From: Bacteroidales bacterium
GTDB lineage: Bacteria > Bacteroidota > Bacteroidia > Bacteroidales > Paludibacteraceae
Reading direction: 5' to 3'
NCBI GenBank assembly: GCA_900768725.1
Contig: CAAGDU010000051.1
Location: forward strand, 1-20,762
DNA length: 20,762 bases
A program made the translations under genes and the position numbers. The notes beneath the pieces were generated by a model. That model was not told the DNA's origin. It made no database searches and was given only the letters and a program-made list of their open reading frames with translations. Shown piece by piece: positions 6,861 through 13,976 of this stretch (position 1 is its first letter; each line of letters starts with the position of its first letter).

Positions 6861-6873
6861 TTATCCTTTATCC
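6559..6873. repeat. Composite heptamer/GC-palindrome repeat, copy C, overlapping the dnaE 3' end
   Basis: Left array: TTCACCC (6559), TTTATCT (6566), TCCATCC (6573), then AGACGAAAGTA. Centre: a 172-bp inverted structure with CTCCCCCGCC (6602-6611) against GGCGGGGGAG (6764-6773) and CTCGGCAT (6654-6661) against ATGCCGAG (6714-6721). Right array: TTCATCC at 6821, 6828 and 6846, TGTGTCC at 6853, and TTTATCC at 6860 and 6867. The last two units supply the dnaE stop codon and final codons. Unlike copies A and B, both arms read TTCATCC on the same strand, so it may be two partial copies. Confidence 0.82.
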
Positions 6874-9800
6874 GTAATGATTTGTATCTTTTCTTGCATC
6901 TGGAGCCAGCGGTAGAAGTCGGTGGTGATATGGATGTAGCGGCTCTTGGAGGTCATGTGGATGAGGTAGTTGTGTATGGGGTCGGCTATCTGGATGTGGA
7001 GTTGCCCCTTGCCAGGGTGGGCTTTGCATTGGTCGTTCAGTTCCTCTATCAACTCGTTATCTAAGTTCGGCAGCGAGATACGGAGCGTCAGCCCCTTGCC
7101 ATAGAGGTCCTGCACCTCATTGAGCAACTCTACGTTGGTGATATTCAGTTCAAACTCCGCCTGCTCGTCCGCTTGCTCCTTGAACCATCGCATGCCTGCG
7201 CCGCGCTGGGCGATGGTGCCCGTGATATACACATACACATTGGGTTGCAACATCGGCGAGAGTCGTTTGTAGTTCTCCCCGAAGAGGGTCATCCGGTAAC
7301 TACCCGTGTAGTCTTCCACCACATAGCGCCCGTAGATATTCCCTTTCTTTGAGGTCGCCACCTCCGCGCTCGTTACGATACCGCCGAAGTGCAGCGGTTT
7401 GTTCTTGTACTTGGCGAGGAAGGCTTCGGGGGTGATGCGGGGTTTCTCTTCGGAGTCATCGCTACCTTCGTTGTTTTCGTTATTTTCGTTGTCTTCGTAA
7501 TTAGCGTTTTCATTTTCGCTGTTCTTGGCGGCAGCGGCGCGGGCTTCGGGCGTGCGCCAGCCGTCAAAGAGAGTCAGTTCGGCGGCGGTGATGTCGCACA
7601 TCTCGCGCACCTCGTATTCGTATTCGTCCAGCGGGTGGGCGGAGAGGAAAATGCCGATGAGCGATTTCTCGATGTTCAGCCGCTCGATAGCCGACCAGCG
7701 CGGAGACTGCGGTATCTCGGGGTGCTGCACCGCCACGCCCATGTCGCCCATGTCGCCGAAGAGCGAGTTCTGCTGCAACTGCTTATCCTGCTGGAAGAGG
7801 GTGCCGTAGCGCATCAGGGTCTCCAGCACGCTCTCCCCCTTGCTGTTCAGCCCGAGCAGTTGCTCGCGGTAGAGCCCGTCGAAGCAGTCGAACGCCCCCG
7901 CCAGCGCGAGGTTCTCCACGGTCTTGCGGTTGCAGGCTTGCAGGTTCACACGCTCGAGGAAGTCGAAGATATCCTTGAACTTACCGTTCTTCTCGCGCTC
8001 GGAGATAATCGCTTCCACAGCCCCTTCGCCCACGCCCTTGATACCGCCCAAGCCGAAGCGGATGTTGCCCTGGTCGTTGACGGTGAAGTTCATCTCGGAC
8101 TCGTTCACATCGGGCTCCAGCACCTGTATCCGCATTGCCTTGCATTCGTCCATGAACTTCGTTACCTCCTTGATGTTGTCTTTCGACACGGTGAGGTTGG
8201 CGGCGAGGAACTCCGCGGGGTAGTGCGCTTTGAGGTATGCCGTCTGGTAGGCCACCCACGAGTAGCAGGCAGCGTGCGACTTGTTGAACGCATACGAGGC
8301 AAACTTCTCCCAGTCGCTCCAAATCTTCTCCAACACCTTCTCATCGTGCCCGTTGGCTTTGCCGCCCGCCATGAACTTGCCTTTCAACTCTTGCAGTATC
8401 GCCATCTGCTTCTTGCCCATCGCCTTACGTAGTTTGTCGCTCTCGCCGCGGGTGAAGTTCGCCAGCAGACGCGAGAGGAGCATGACCTGCTCTTGATAAA
8501 CCGTAACGCCGTAGGTGTCTTTCAGGTATTTCTCCATCACGGGGATGTCGTAGGTAACGGGCTCCAAGCCCTGCTTGCGGCGGATGAACTGCGGGATGTA
8601 GTCCATCGGTCCCGGGCGGTAGAGCGCGTTCATCGCGATGATGTCGCCTATGACCGTCGGTTGCAACTCCTTCATGTACTTGCGCATACCCGCCGACTCA
8701 AACTGGAACACGCCCGTCGTCTGCCCCTCTTGGAACAGTTTGTAGGTCAGCGCATCGTCAATGGGGATATGGTCGATGTCCACCACCTCGCCCGTGCGCT
8801 TCTTGATGTTCTTGATACATTCCTTGATGATATTCAGCGTGATAAGCCCGAGGAAGTCCATCTTGATAAGCCCCACGCTCTCCACCACGTGCCCGTCGTA
8901 TTGGGTTACGAGCACGCGCTTCTTCAACTTCGGGTCATAGACGCTCGACAGCGGGGCGAACTTCGTCAGGTCGTCCGCGCCGATGATGATGCCGCATGCG
9001 TGGATGCCCACTTGGCGGTTGGTGTCCTCCAACTGCTTGGCGTACTCCAGCACCTCGCGCACATTCGGCTCGCCCATCTCGAACTCGTGCTTCAACTCGT
9101 CCACGTACTTGTAGCAGTTCTTCAAGTTCACCTTCGGACTCTTGCCTTTCTCGTCTTTGATGTTGTCAGGGAAGCCGCGGTCGGGGATGTAGGACTTGAG
9201 TTCCGCTACCTTCGCCAGCGGCAGGCGTTGCACGCGCCCCACATCGGCTATCGCGCTCTTGGTCGCCATCTTGCCGTAGGTTACGATATGCGCCACGTGT
9301 GTCTTGCCGTAGCGCTCCGTCACCCAGTCGATGACCTTCGGGCGACCCACATCGTCGAAGTCGGTATCTATATCCGGCAGCGAGATACGGTCGGGGTTGA
9401 GGAAACGCTCGAACAGCAGGTCGTACTTCAGCGGGTCGAGGTCGGTGATGTGCAGACAGTAGGCAACCACGCTGCCCGCCGCACTACCGCGCCCGGGACC
9501 TACGCTCACGCCCAACTCCTCGCGCGCCGCGCGGATGAAGTCCATCACTATCAGGAAGTACCCGGGGAAACCCATCGTCTTCATGATATGCAACTCAAAG
9601 AGGATGCGCTCTTTCTGCTCCTCGGTCAGCGTCTCGCCGTAGCGCTCGTGTGCACCTTTGTAGGCGAGGTAGGCGAGGTAATCCGCCTCCAACTTGATTC
9701 GGTAGAGTTTGTCGTAGCCGCCGAGTTTCTTCACTTTCTTCTCCGCCTCCTCTTGGCTCAACACCACCTCGCCGTGCTCGTTGCGCGTGAACTCGTTGAA

Positions 9801-10820
9801 CAGGTCTTCGGGGGTGAACTTCTCGCGGTAACTCTCCTCGGTGCCGAACTCCTCGGGGATGGGGAAGTTGGGCATGATAGGACCCGAGTCGATGTCGTAA
9901 ATCTCCACCTTGTCCACTATCTCCTGCGTGTTCGCCAGCGCCTCGGGTATGTCGCCGAAGATAGCTTCCATCTCCTCGGGCGTCTTCACCCACTCCTGTT
10001 TGGTGTAGTGCATGCGGTCTTCTTCGTCCACGTAGTGGTTCGTGCTGAGGCAAATCAGTCGGTCGTGCGCCTCGCCGTTCTCTTCGTCCACGAAGTGCGC
10101 GTCGTTGGTCGCAATCACCTTCACGCCGTGCTTCTTTGCCAAGTCTATCAGGACGGGGTTCACCTCTTTCTGCCGCTGATACACCACTTGGTCGGCTCTC
10201 GGCTTGTCGGTCTGATGACGCTGAATCTCAATGTAATAGTCCTCGCCGAACACGCCCTTGAACCACTCGATGGTCTCCTCTGCGCCTGCCATGTCGCCTG
10301 CCATGATTTTCTGCGGCAACTCCCCGCCCAAGCATGCCGACGAGCATATCAACCCCTCGTGGTATTTCTCCAGCAACTCGCGGTCGATACGCGCGGTGTA
10401 GTTGTAGGCGTCGTCCATGAAACTCTCGCTCACGATGTGGCAGAGGTTGTGGTAGCCCACTTTGTTCTTCGCCAGCAAGATGAGGTGCCAGCCGGAGCGG
10501 TCGATGATGTACTCGCGCCCCTCGCCGTTCATGGCTTTCTCATCAGTCATGGAGTGTCGCCCGCGCCGCGCGCAGTAGCACTCGCAGCCCGCTATCGGCT
10601 TGAAGGGCACAAACGCGCCATCGCCCGCCGCCTCTTTCAGCCTGCCGTTCACTTTCTTGCAATAGTCCAGCAACTCCTTGATGCCGTACATATTCCCATG
10701 GTCGGTCAGCGCCACGGCGTTCATCCCGCTGCGGAGACATTTCTCCACGATTTCCGGCACTTTCGACATACCGTCCAGCATCGAATAGTGCGAGTGTACA
10801 TGCAAATGCGTAAAGTTCAT
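6861..10820 (-). CDS. dnaE: DNA polymerase III alpha subunit
   Basis: 1319 residues, ATG at 10820. The PHP domain opens with THLHVHSHYSMLDG and has LTDHGNMYG. The palm has GPGRGSAAGSVVAYCL followed by PDIDTDFDD, with catalytic aspartates at ~483-487. Then come the finger and tandem HhH regions (FGLGGIKGVGEGAVEAI), the clamp-binding motif QNSLF at 1017-1021 and a C-terminal OB fold (LHFGGIVTSAEV...YVVEDYTGSYRMTLFGE). Known: this is the replicative polymerase of the chromosomal holoenzyme, loaded with the beta clamp. Between the clamp motif and the OB fold is a low-complexity Asn/Glu/Asp linker (~1095-1130) from 9-base repeats of AACGAAAAY type. The last codons, ITDKG and TAA, lie in a GGATAAA heptamer array, so the original C-terminus may have differed slightly. 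It has its own promoter (10875-10906), a leader containing an AT-rich heptamer repeat, and no SD. Confidence 0.97.
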   Translation of the reverse strand: MNFTHLHVHSHYSMLDGMSKVPEIVEKCLRSGMNAVALTDHGNMYGIKELLDYCKKVNGRLKEAAGDGAFVPFKPIAGCECYCARRGRHSMTDEKAMNGEGREYIIDRSGWHLILLAKNKVGYHNLCHIVSESFMDDAYNYTARIDRELLEKYHEGLICSSACLGGELPQKIMAGDMAGAEETIEWFKGVFGEDYYIEIQRHQTDKPRADQVVYQRQKEVNPVLIDLAKKHGVKVIATNDAHFVDEENGEAHDRLICLSTNHYVDEEDRMHYTKQEWVKTPEEMEAIFGDIPEALANTQEIVDKVEIYDIDSGPIMPNFPIPEEFGTEESYREKFTPEDLFNEFTRNEHGEVVLSQEEAEKKVKKLGGYDKLYRIKLEADYLAYLAYKGAHERYGETLTEEQKERILFELHIMKTMGFPGYFLIVMDFIRAAREELGVSVGPGRGSAAGSVVAYCLHITDLDPLKYDLLFERFLNPDRISLPDIDTDFDDVGRPKVIDWVTERYGKTHVAHIVTYGKMATKSAIADVGRVQRLPLAKVAELKSYIPDRGFPDNIKDEKGKSPKVNLKNCYKYVDELKHEFEMGEPNVREVLEYAKQLEDTNRQVGIHACGIIIGADDLTKFAPLSSVYDPKLKKRVLVTQYDGHVVESVGLIKMDFLGLITLNIIKECIKNIKKRTGEVVDIDHIPIDDALTYKLFQEGQTTGVFQFESAGMRKYMKELQPTVIGDIIAMNALYRPGPMDYIPQFIRRKQGLEPVTYDIPVMEKYLKDTYGVTVYQEQVMLLSRLLANFTRGESDKLRKAMGKKQMAILQELKGKFMAGGKANGHDEKVLEKIWSDWEKFASYAFNKSHAACYSWVAYQTAYLKAHYPAEFLAANLTVSKDNIKEVTKFMDECKAMRIQVLEPDVNESEMNFTVNDQGNIRFGLGGIKGVGEGAVEAIISEREKNGKFKDIFDFLERVNLQACNRKTVENLALAGAFDCFDGLYREQLLGLNSKGESVLETLMRYGTLFQQDKQLQQNSLFGDMGDMGVAVQHPEIPQSPRWSAIERLNIEKSLIGIFLSAHPLDEYEYEVREMCDITAAELTLFDGWRTPEARAAAAKNSENENANYEDNENNENNEGSDDSEEKPRITPEAFLAKYKNKPLHFGGIVTSAEVATSKKGNIYGRYVVEDYTGSYRMTLFGENYKRLSPMLQPNVYVYITGTIAQRGAGMRWFKEQADEQAEFELNITNVELLNEVQDLYGKGLTLRISLPNLDNELIEELNDQCKAHPGKGQLHIQIADPIHNYLIHMTSKSRYIHITTDFYRWLQMQEKIQIITDKG

Positions 10821-10830
10821 AATCTATCGT

Positions 10831-10863
10831 CCTCTTAATTCTTAATTCATAATTCTTAATTAG
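10831..10863. repeat. AT-rich heptamer repeat in the dnaE leader
   Basis: CCTC followed by TTAATTC (10835), TTAATTC (10842), ATAATTC (10849), TTAATTA (10856). The whole 33-mer is identical, in the same plus-strand orientation, to 16252-16284 next to the recG start. A shorter form abuts rpsU (18511-18537). Here it starts 10 bases upstream of the dnaE ATG and lies downstream of the promoter. Confidence 0.88.
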
Positions 10864-10874
10864 GAAAGTGGCTG

Positions 10875-10906
10875 CAAAGGTACAAAAAAAAAGTAGTTTC
10901 TCCAAT
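10875..10906 (-). promoter_or_regulatory. Promoter of dnaE
   Basis: Minus strand: ATTG (10903-10906; consensus TTTG), 20 bases, TACCTTTG (10875-10882). The spacer ends in a nine-T run then G. The predicted transcript begins near 10870, giving a ~50-base leader. Confidence 0.72.
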
Positions 10907-11020
10907 TCTTTTGCTGCTTTTCCGTCATTATCTCCATAAGCACCATAAAGTCAAAGGCTTAAAACCTACCTAATGCTACACGAAGTTTCCCAAAGCATTC
11001 GAAAACTATGCAAAGCCTCT

Positions 11021-11053
11021 ATCGCAACATTACCGAGACCTAACCGAGTCCTA
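11021..11053. repeat. 11-base-period direct repeats upstream of ssb
   Basis: ATCGCAACATT (11021), ACCGAGACCTA (11032), ACCGAGTCCTA (11043). The unit length and ACCGAG start match the array at 4730-4817, which lies upstream of the BspA promoter. The array ends 43 bases before the ssb -33 box. Confidence 0.65.
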
Positions 11054-11096
11054 AACCCCCTCCAAGCGAATATTTTGAGCATAAATAACAAAATAA

Positions 11097-11128
11097 TTTG
11101 CACAATATAAAAAAAAGCAGTATCTTTG
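11097..11128 (+). promoter_or_regulatory. Promoter of ssb
   Basis: TTTG (11097-11100), 20 bases, TATCTTTG (11121-11128). The spacer begins CACAAT and ends AAAAGCAG, both shared with the BspA promoter. Expected start near 11133, about 57 bases before the ATG. Confidence 0.82.
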
Positions 11129-11189
11129 TGCCACAAATTTAGATACACAACGTTTCTACTTATAATAATTCTTAAATTTTTGATTAACT

Positions 11190-11615
11190 ATGTCATCCGT
11201 AAACAAAGTCATTCTTATTGGCAACGTAGGTTCCGACCCCGAAGTACGCTATCTTGACCGCGGCGTTGCCATCGCTAACTTCAATCTCGCCACCACCGAA
11301 CGCGGCTACGTCATGCAGAACGGCACCCAAGTGCCCGACCGCACCGACTGGCACGCCATCGTCCTTTGGCGCAACCTCGCCGAGTGGGCGGAGAAATACG
11401 TCCGCAAGGGCATGAAACTATATATTGAGGGCAAACTGCAGACTCGCTCGTGGGAGAAAGACGGGCAAGTCCGCCGCAAGACTGAGGTCATTGCCGAGAA
11501 CGTGCAGATTCTCTACCGCCCGCAGGAGTACCAGACCAAGCGCAACGAGGAGCCCCTCCCCGAAGAGTCCCCCGCCACCGACAACCTTGATGCCCCCGAA
11601 ACAGACATCTTCTAA
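11190..11615 (+). CDS. ssb: Single-stranded DNA-binding protein
   Basis: 141 residues. The OB fold opens with SSVNKVILIGNVGSDPEVRY and continues with VANFNLATTE-like, DRTDWHAIVLW, WAEKYVRKGMKLYIEGKL, RSWEKDGQVRRKTEV. A flexible acidic tail ends ETDIF, the expected acidic-hydrophobic tip that recruits repair and replication partners. Known: it coats ssDNA during replication, recombination and repair, and acts as a tetramer. The length is normal for Bacteroidales SSB. It is divergent from dnaE with its own strong promoter. The ATG is preceded by an A/T-rich leader without SD, normal for this phylum. A CCGTTAAT-family repeat begins 22 bases after the stop and may shape the 3' end. Naming is secure, though genomes often hold several ssb paralogues and this could be any of them. 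Confidence 0.95.
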   Translation: MSSVNKVILIGNVGSDPEVRYLDRGVAIANFNLATTERGYVMQNGTQVPDRTDWHAIVLWRNLAEWAEKYVRKGMKLYIEGKLQTRSWEKDGQVRRKTEVIAENVQILYRPQEYQTKRNEEPLPEESPATDNLDAPETDIF

Positions 11616-11637
11616 CTTGTGAGTTGACCATTTCATT

Positions 11638-11858
11638 CTCCGTTAATTGCCGTTAATAGACCATTAATTTTTCCTTGATTTCTCCATTAAAAACCATATA
11701 AAGAGCCATTAAAGCATGGTCTTTTAATGAACTTTTAACGGGCTTTAATGAAGGCATGAAATTAATGAATAATTAACGGTAATTAACGGATGAATAAAAT
11801 AAGTAACTCTTTAACGGGCTTTAATGGAGGAATAAAATTAGCGAATAATTAACGGAGG
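11638..11858. repeat. CCGTTAAT-family palindrome, copy 2, with a duplicated right end
   Basis: The main copy (11638-11790) starts CTCCGTTAATTGCCGTTAAT and ends ATTAACGGTAATTAACGGA. A second copy of the right-hand third follows (about 11807-11858): TTTAACGGGCTTTAATG at 11732 and TTTAACGGGCTTTAATGG at 11810, each followed by GAATAATTAACGG. The final CGGAGGAG lies 13-19 bases before the next gene's ATG and by chance resembles an SD. Confidence 0.85.
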
Positions 11859-11870
11859 AGAACAGCCATC

Positions 11871-12836
11871 ATGACCAATAAACAGCGATATACCGAGTGG
11901 GCTGCCGCCCAAGAATACCTCCCTCTCACCATGCAACCGTGGTGGATGGAGGCGGTATGCGCAGGCAAAGAGTGGGATGTCCTCTTGGCGGAGAACGACC
12001 AAGGCGAGATTATGGGTGCCATGCCCTATCTCATTCGCAAACGCCTGTGGATGCGCTATATCGTCATGCCCCAGCAGACGCAGATAGGCGGCATATGGGT
12101 CGCACAACAATACACCGAAGACCAATGGCAGGTGGCGGAGATTTGCCGTATGCTCGCCGAGCAGTTAGACAGCCTTCACCTTGCTTACTACTACCAACAG
12201 TACGCCCCTAAGTCGCTCTGCGTAGAGCCTATGCAGGCATTGGGGTTCAAGGCGCGCGAACGTATCACCTACCGCATCAACGACCTCAGCGACCTCAACG
12301 CCCTCATCGGGCGCTTCTCCAAAAACAAGAAACGCCAACTCCAGAAAGCCCTCTCCCTGCATGCCGACTACAGCATGTCCACCGAGGACTTCTACCGCTT
12401 CCACGCCGCCTGCATGGCGGAGCAGCGCAAGGCTATCACCTACTCCCGCGAGTTCTTCCTCGTCCTCGAGCGCAAACTCCATCGCCTCAACCAGTGCGCT
12501 ATCATCGCCATCAAAGATGCCGACAACCACACCCACGCCGCCGCCTTCCTCGCATGGGACAACAAACTGATGTATTACCTCATTCCCTGCTACTCGTTGG
12601 AGTTTAAGAACTCCGGTGCCGGTGCGCTGCTGGTATTGGAATCCATCAAACTTGCCCGCGAGAAACAAGTGCACTTCGATTTCGAAGGTTCCATGGTGCG
12701 CTCCATCGCCAACCACTATAAGCAGTTCGGCTCAGAGCCATATAAATACTATAGTGTGGAGAAGTACTACCACCCCATCTTCCGCCTTGCCCTTTTCTTC
12801 AACCACCTCCGCAACCTAAGGTATAAGTTGCAATAG
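11871..12836 (+). CDS. FemAB/GNAT-like acyltransferase
   Basis: 321 residues. It has the layout of the Bacteroidota FemAB-like/GNAT acyltransferases: an N-terminal half with LTMQPWWMEAV, WDVLLAENDQGEIMGAMPYLIRK and MPQQTQIGGIWV; then ITYRINDLSDLNALIGRFSKNKKRQLQKAL; then a C-terminal GNAT-like domain with AAFLAWDNKLMYYLIP, SGAGALLVLESIKLA and the conserved ending HFDFEGSMVRSIANHYKQFG. Known: relatives transfer amino acids or acyl groups to cell-wall precursors or surface polysaccharides. Inferred: a role in envelope polymer modification, supported by the glycosyltransferase 9 bases downstream and the flippase beyond. Its GC content is high, like the housekeeping genes and unlike the glycosyltransferase. 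No promoter box was seen; the leader is formed by repeat DNA. Substrate unknown. Confidence 0.75.
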   Translation: MTNKQRYTEWAAAQEYLPLTMQPWWMEAVCAGKEWDVLLAENDQGEIMGAMPYLIRKRLWMRYIVMPQQTQIGGIWVAQQYTEDQWQVAEICRMLAEQLDSLHLAYYYQQYAPKSLCVEPMQALGFKARERITYRINDLSDLNALIGRFSKNKKRQLQKALSLHADYSMSTEDFYRFHAACMAEQRKAITYSREFFLVLERKLHRLNQCAIIAIKDADNHTHAAAFLAWDNKLMYYLIPCYSLEFKNSGAGALLVLESIKLAREKQVHFDFEGSMVRSIANHYKQFGSEPYKYYSVEKYYHPIFRLALFFNHLRNLRYKLQ

Positions 12837-12845
12837 TATATCTTT

Positions 12846-13871
12846 ATGCGTATGCGTGTACTATTTTTACAATCAGTTCATCAAATACATGATGAGCGTG
12901 TGTGGTATCACCAACGCGCAGCACTATTAGGACATGGAGAAGATGTGGATGTAGTAGGTTTGGATTCTTTTTCGGAATGGAGAAATCGCAAAAGACAATT
13001 GTATGATGTAATTATTACGGATACTCCCAAAGCAGTTTTGAAGGCTCGGCGATATTCGTTTAACCCACATACAAAGATTGTGTATGATGTTACAGAGTGG
13101 TATCCTTCGAAAAAGAACCTACAATCGTTTGTCTTGCTAAAACCAATTAAAGCACTCGTCCTGCTATTATTTAATCTTTTGGCGGGTTGGTTGGCTGATG
13201 CTTTTATTTTCGGGGAGATGGATAAAGCTATTCCTTTTCGTCGTCTATTCCCGAATAAAAAATATATTTTTCTTCCATACTATCCTGACCTAACATTTAT
13301 ATCTCCGTCTGCACCAAGAGATATTTCCAAATGTTGTAGTATACTATATGCGGGTCCTCTTACAGAAGAAAAGGGATGGAATAATGTACAAAACGCTCTT
13401 TTGATGGCAGCGGAAAAATTGCCTAAGGTTCAATGGACGCTAATTGTTATTAGCAATCATGCACTTCATTTATCCAAGGTTCTACCCGACAATGTCATAA
13501 TAGAATATCATTCATACATGCCTTTTGAGGACTTTTGTAAAGAAATCCCAAAGGCAGATATCATGGTAGATTTAAGAAAGATTGATTATGAAAATACCAG
13601 ATGTCTTCCTATAAAACTATTTTACTATATGGCGTGTGGGAGACCGTCCATATATTCAAAGCTTCAAGCCATTATTAAAGCTATTCCAAACGCATCTCAA
13701 GCAGTGTGTTTCGTATCAAATGCAGAAGAGGCCGCTATAGAGTTGTGTCGGATAGTTCAAAATAAGCAAGAATATGCCCGGATGTGTGACTCTGCATTGT
13801 CTATGGCATATAATAACTACAATTGGGATATAATAAAATATACCTTTATCCAATTTATTTGTGCATTATAG
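12846..13871 (+). CDS. GT4-like glycosyltransferase, AT-rich
   Basis: 341 residues. An N-terminal Rossmann half (MRVLFLQSVHQIHDERVWYHQ; YDVTEWYPSKKN) is followed by a hydrophobic membrane-contact stretch (LVLLLFNLLAGWLADAFIFG) and a C-terminal donor half with ILYAGPLTEEKGWNNV, the YMPFEDF segment and PIKLFYYMACGRPSIYSKL. Known: GT-B fold family 4 enzymes use a nucleotide sugar; membrane-associated forms build O-antigen or capsule repeats. Odd: where relatives have LFEYMA, this protein has LFYYMA, so one glutamate of the usual E-x7-E motif is replaced. The protein is short and ends soon after NYNWD. Base composition drops to roughly 38-40% GC right at the gene start, against the mid-50s before it, a sign of transfer. 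Starts at 12846 and 12852 are both possible; the second gives the family's MRVLFL opening. Donor and acceptor cannot be named. Confidence 0.8.
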   Translation: MRMRVLFLQSVHQIHDERVWYHQRAALLGHGEDVDVVGLDSFSEWRNRKRQLYDVIITDTPKAVLKARRYSFNPHTKIVYDVTEWYPSKKNLQSFVLLKPIKALVLLLFNLLAGWLADAFIFGEMDKAIPFRRLFPNKKYIFLPYYPDLTFISPSAPRDISKCCSILYAGPLTEEKGWNNVQNALLMAAEKLPKVQWTLIVISNHALHLSKVLPDNVIIEYHSYMPFEDFCKEIPKADIMVDLRKIDYENTRCLPIKLFYYMACGRPSIYSKLQAIIKAIPNASQAVCFVSNAEEAAIELCRIVQNKQEYARMCDSALSMAYNNYNWDIIKYTFIQFICAL

Positions 13872-13976
13872 TTTTGACCAATAAATTATTGATGGACATC
13901 GTCCAACAACAAGCGTGTATATATAGTATTTTGTAGATATTCTGAATACCACACCAGATACAATACAAACGATTCT

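Larger units (their letters stand above)
10821..11189. other. Divergent intergenic region dnaE/ssb
   Basis: From left to right: the AT-rich heptamer array (10831-10863) in the dnaE leader, the dnaE promoter (10875-10906), about 110 bp without recognisable signal, the 11-base-period repeats (11021-11053), the ssb promoter (11097-11128), and a ~58-base A/T-rich ssb leader. No gene is seen. Confidence 0.7.

Noticed and set aside
8493..10838. A 781-codon open frame on the plus strand
   Set aside because: It is antisense to dnaE, whose motifs run through the whole stretch. Its protein is His/Val/Leu-rich with no domain, typical of a GC-rich gene's complement. The same applies to 7389-8432 and 9595-10053.
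11852..11858. GGAGG-like Shine-Dalgarno before the FemAB gene
   Set aside because: It is the conserved end of the CCGTTAAT repeat and the spacing to the ATG is long; most genes in this phylum do not use an SD.
13889..13909. TTGATGGAC/GTCCAACAA hairpin between the convergent polysaccharide genes as a terminator
   Set aside because: There is a mismatch in the stem and no U-tract on either strand; too weak to annotate.
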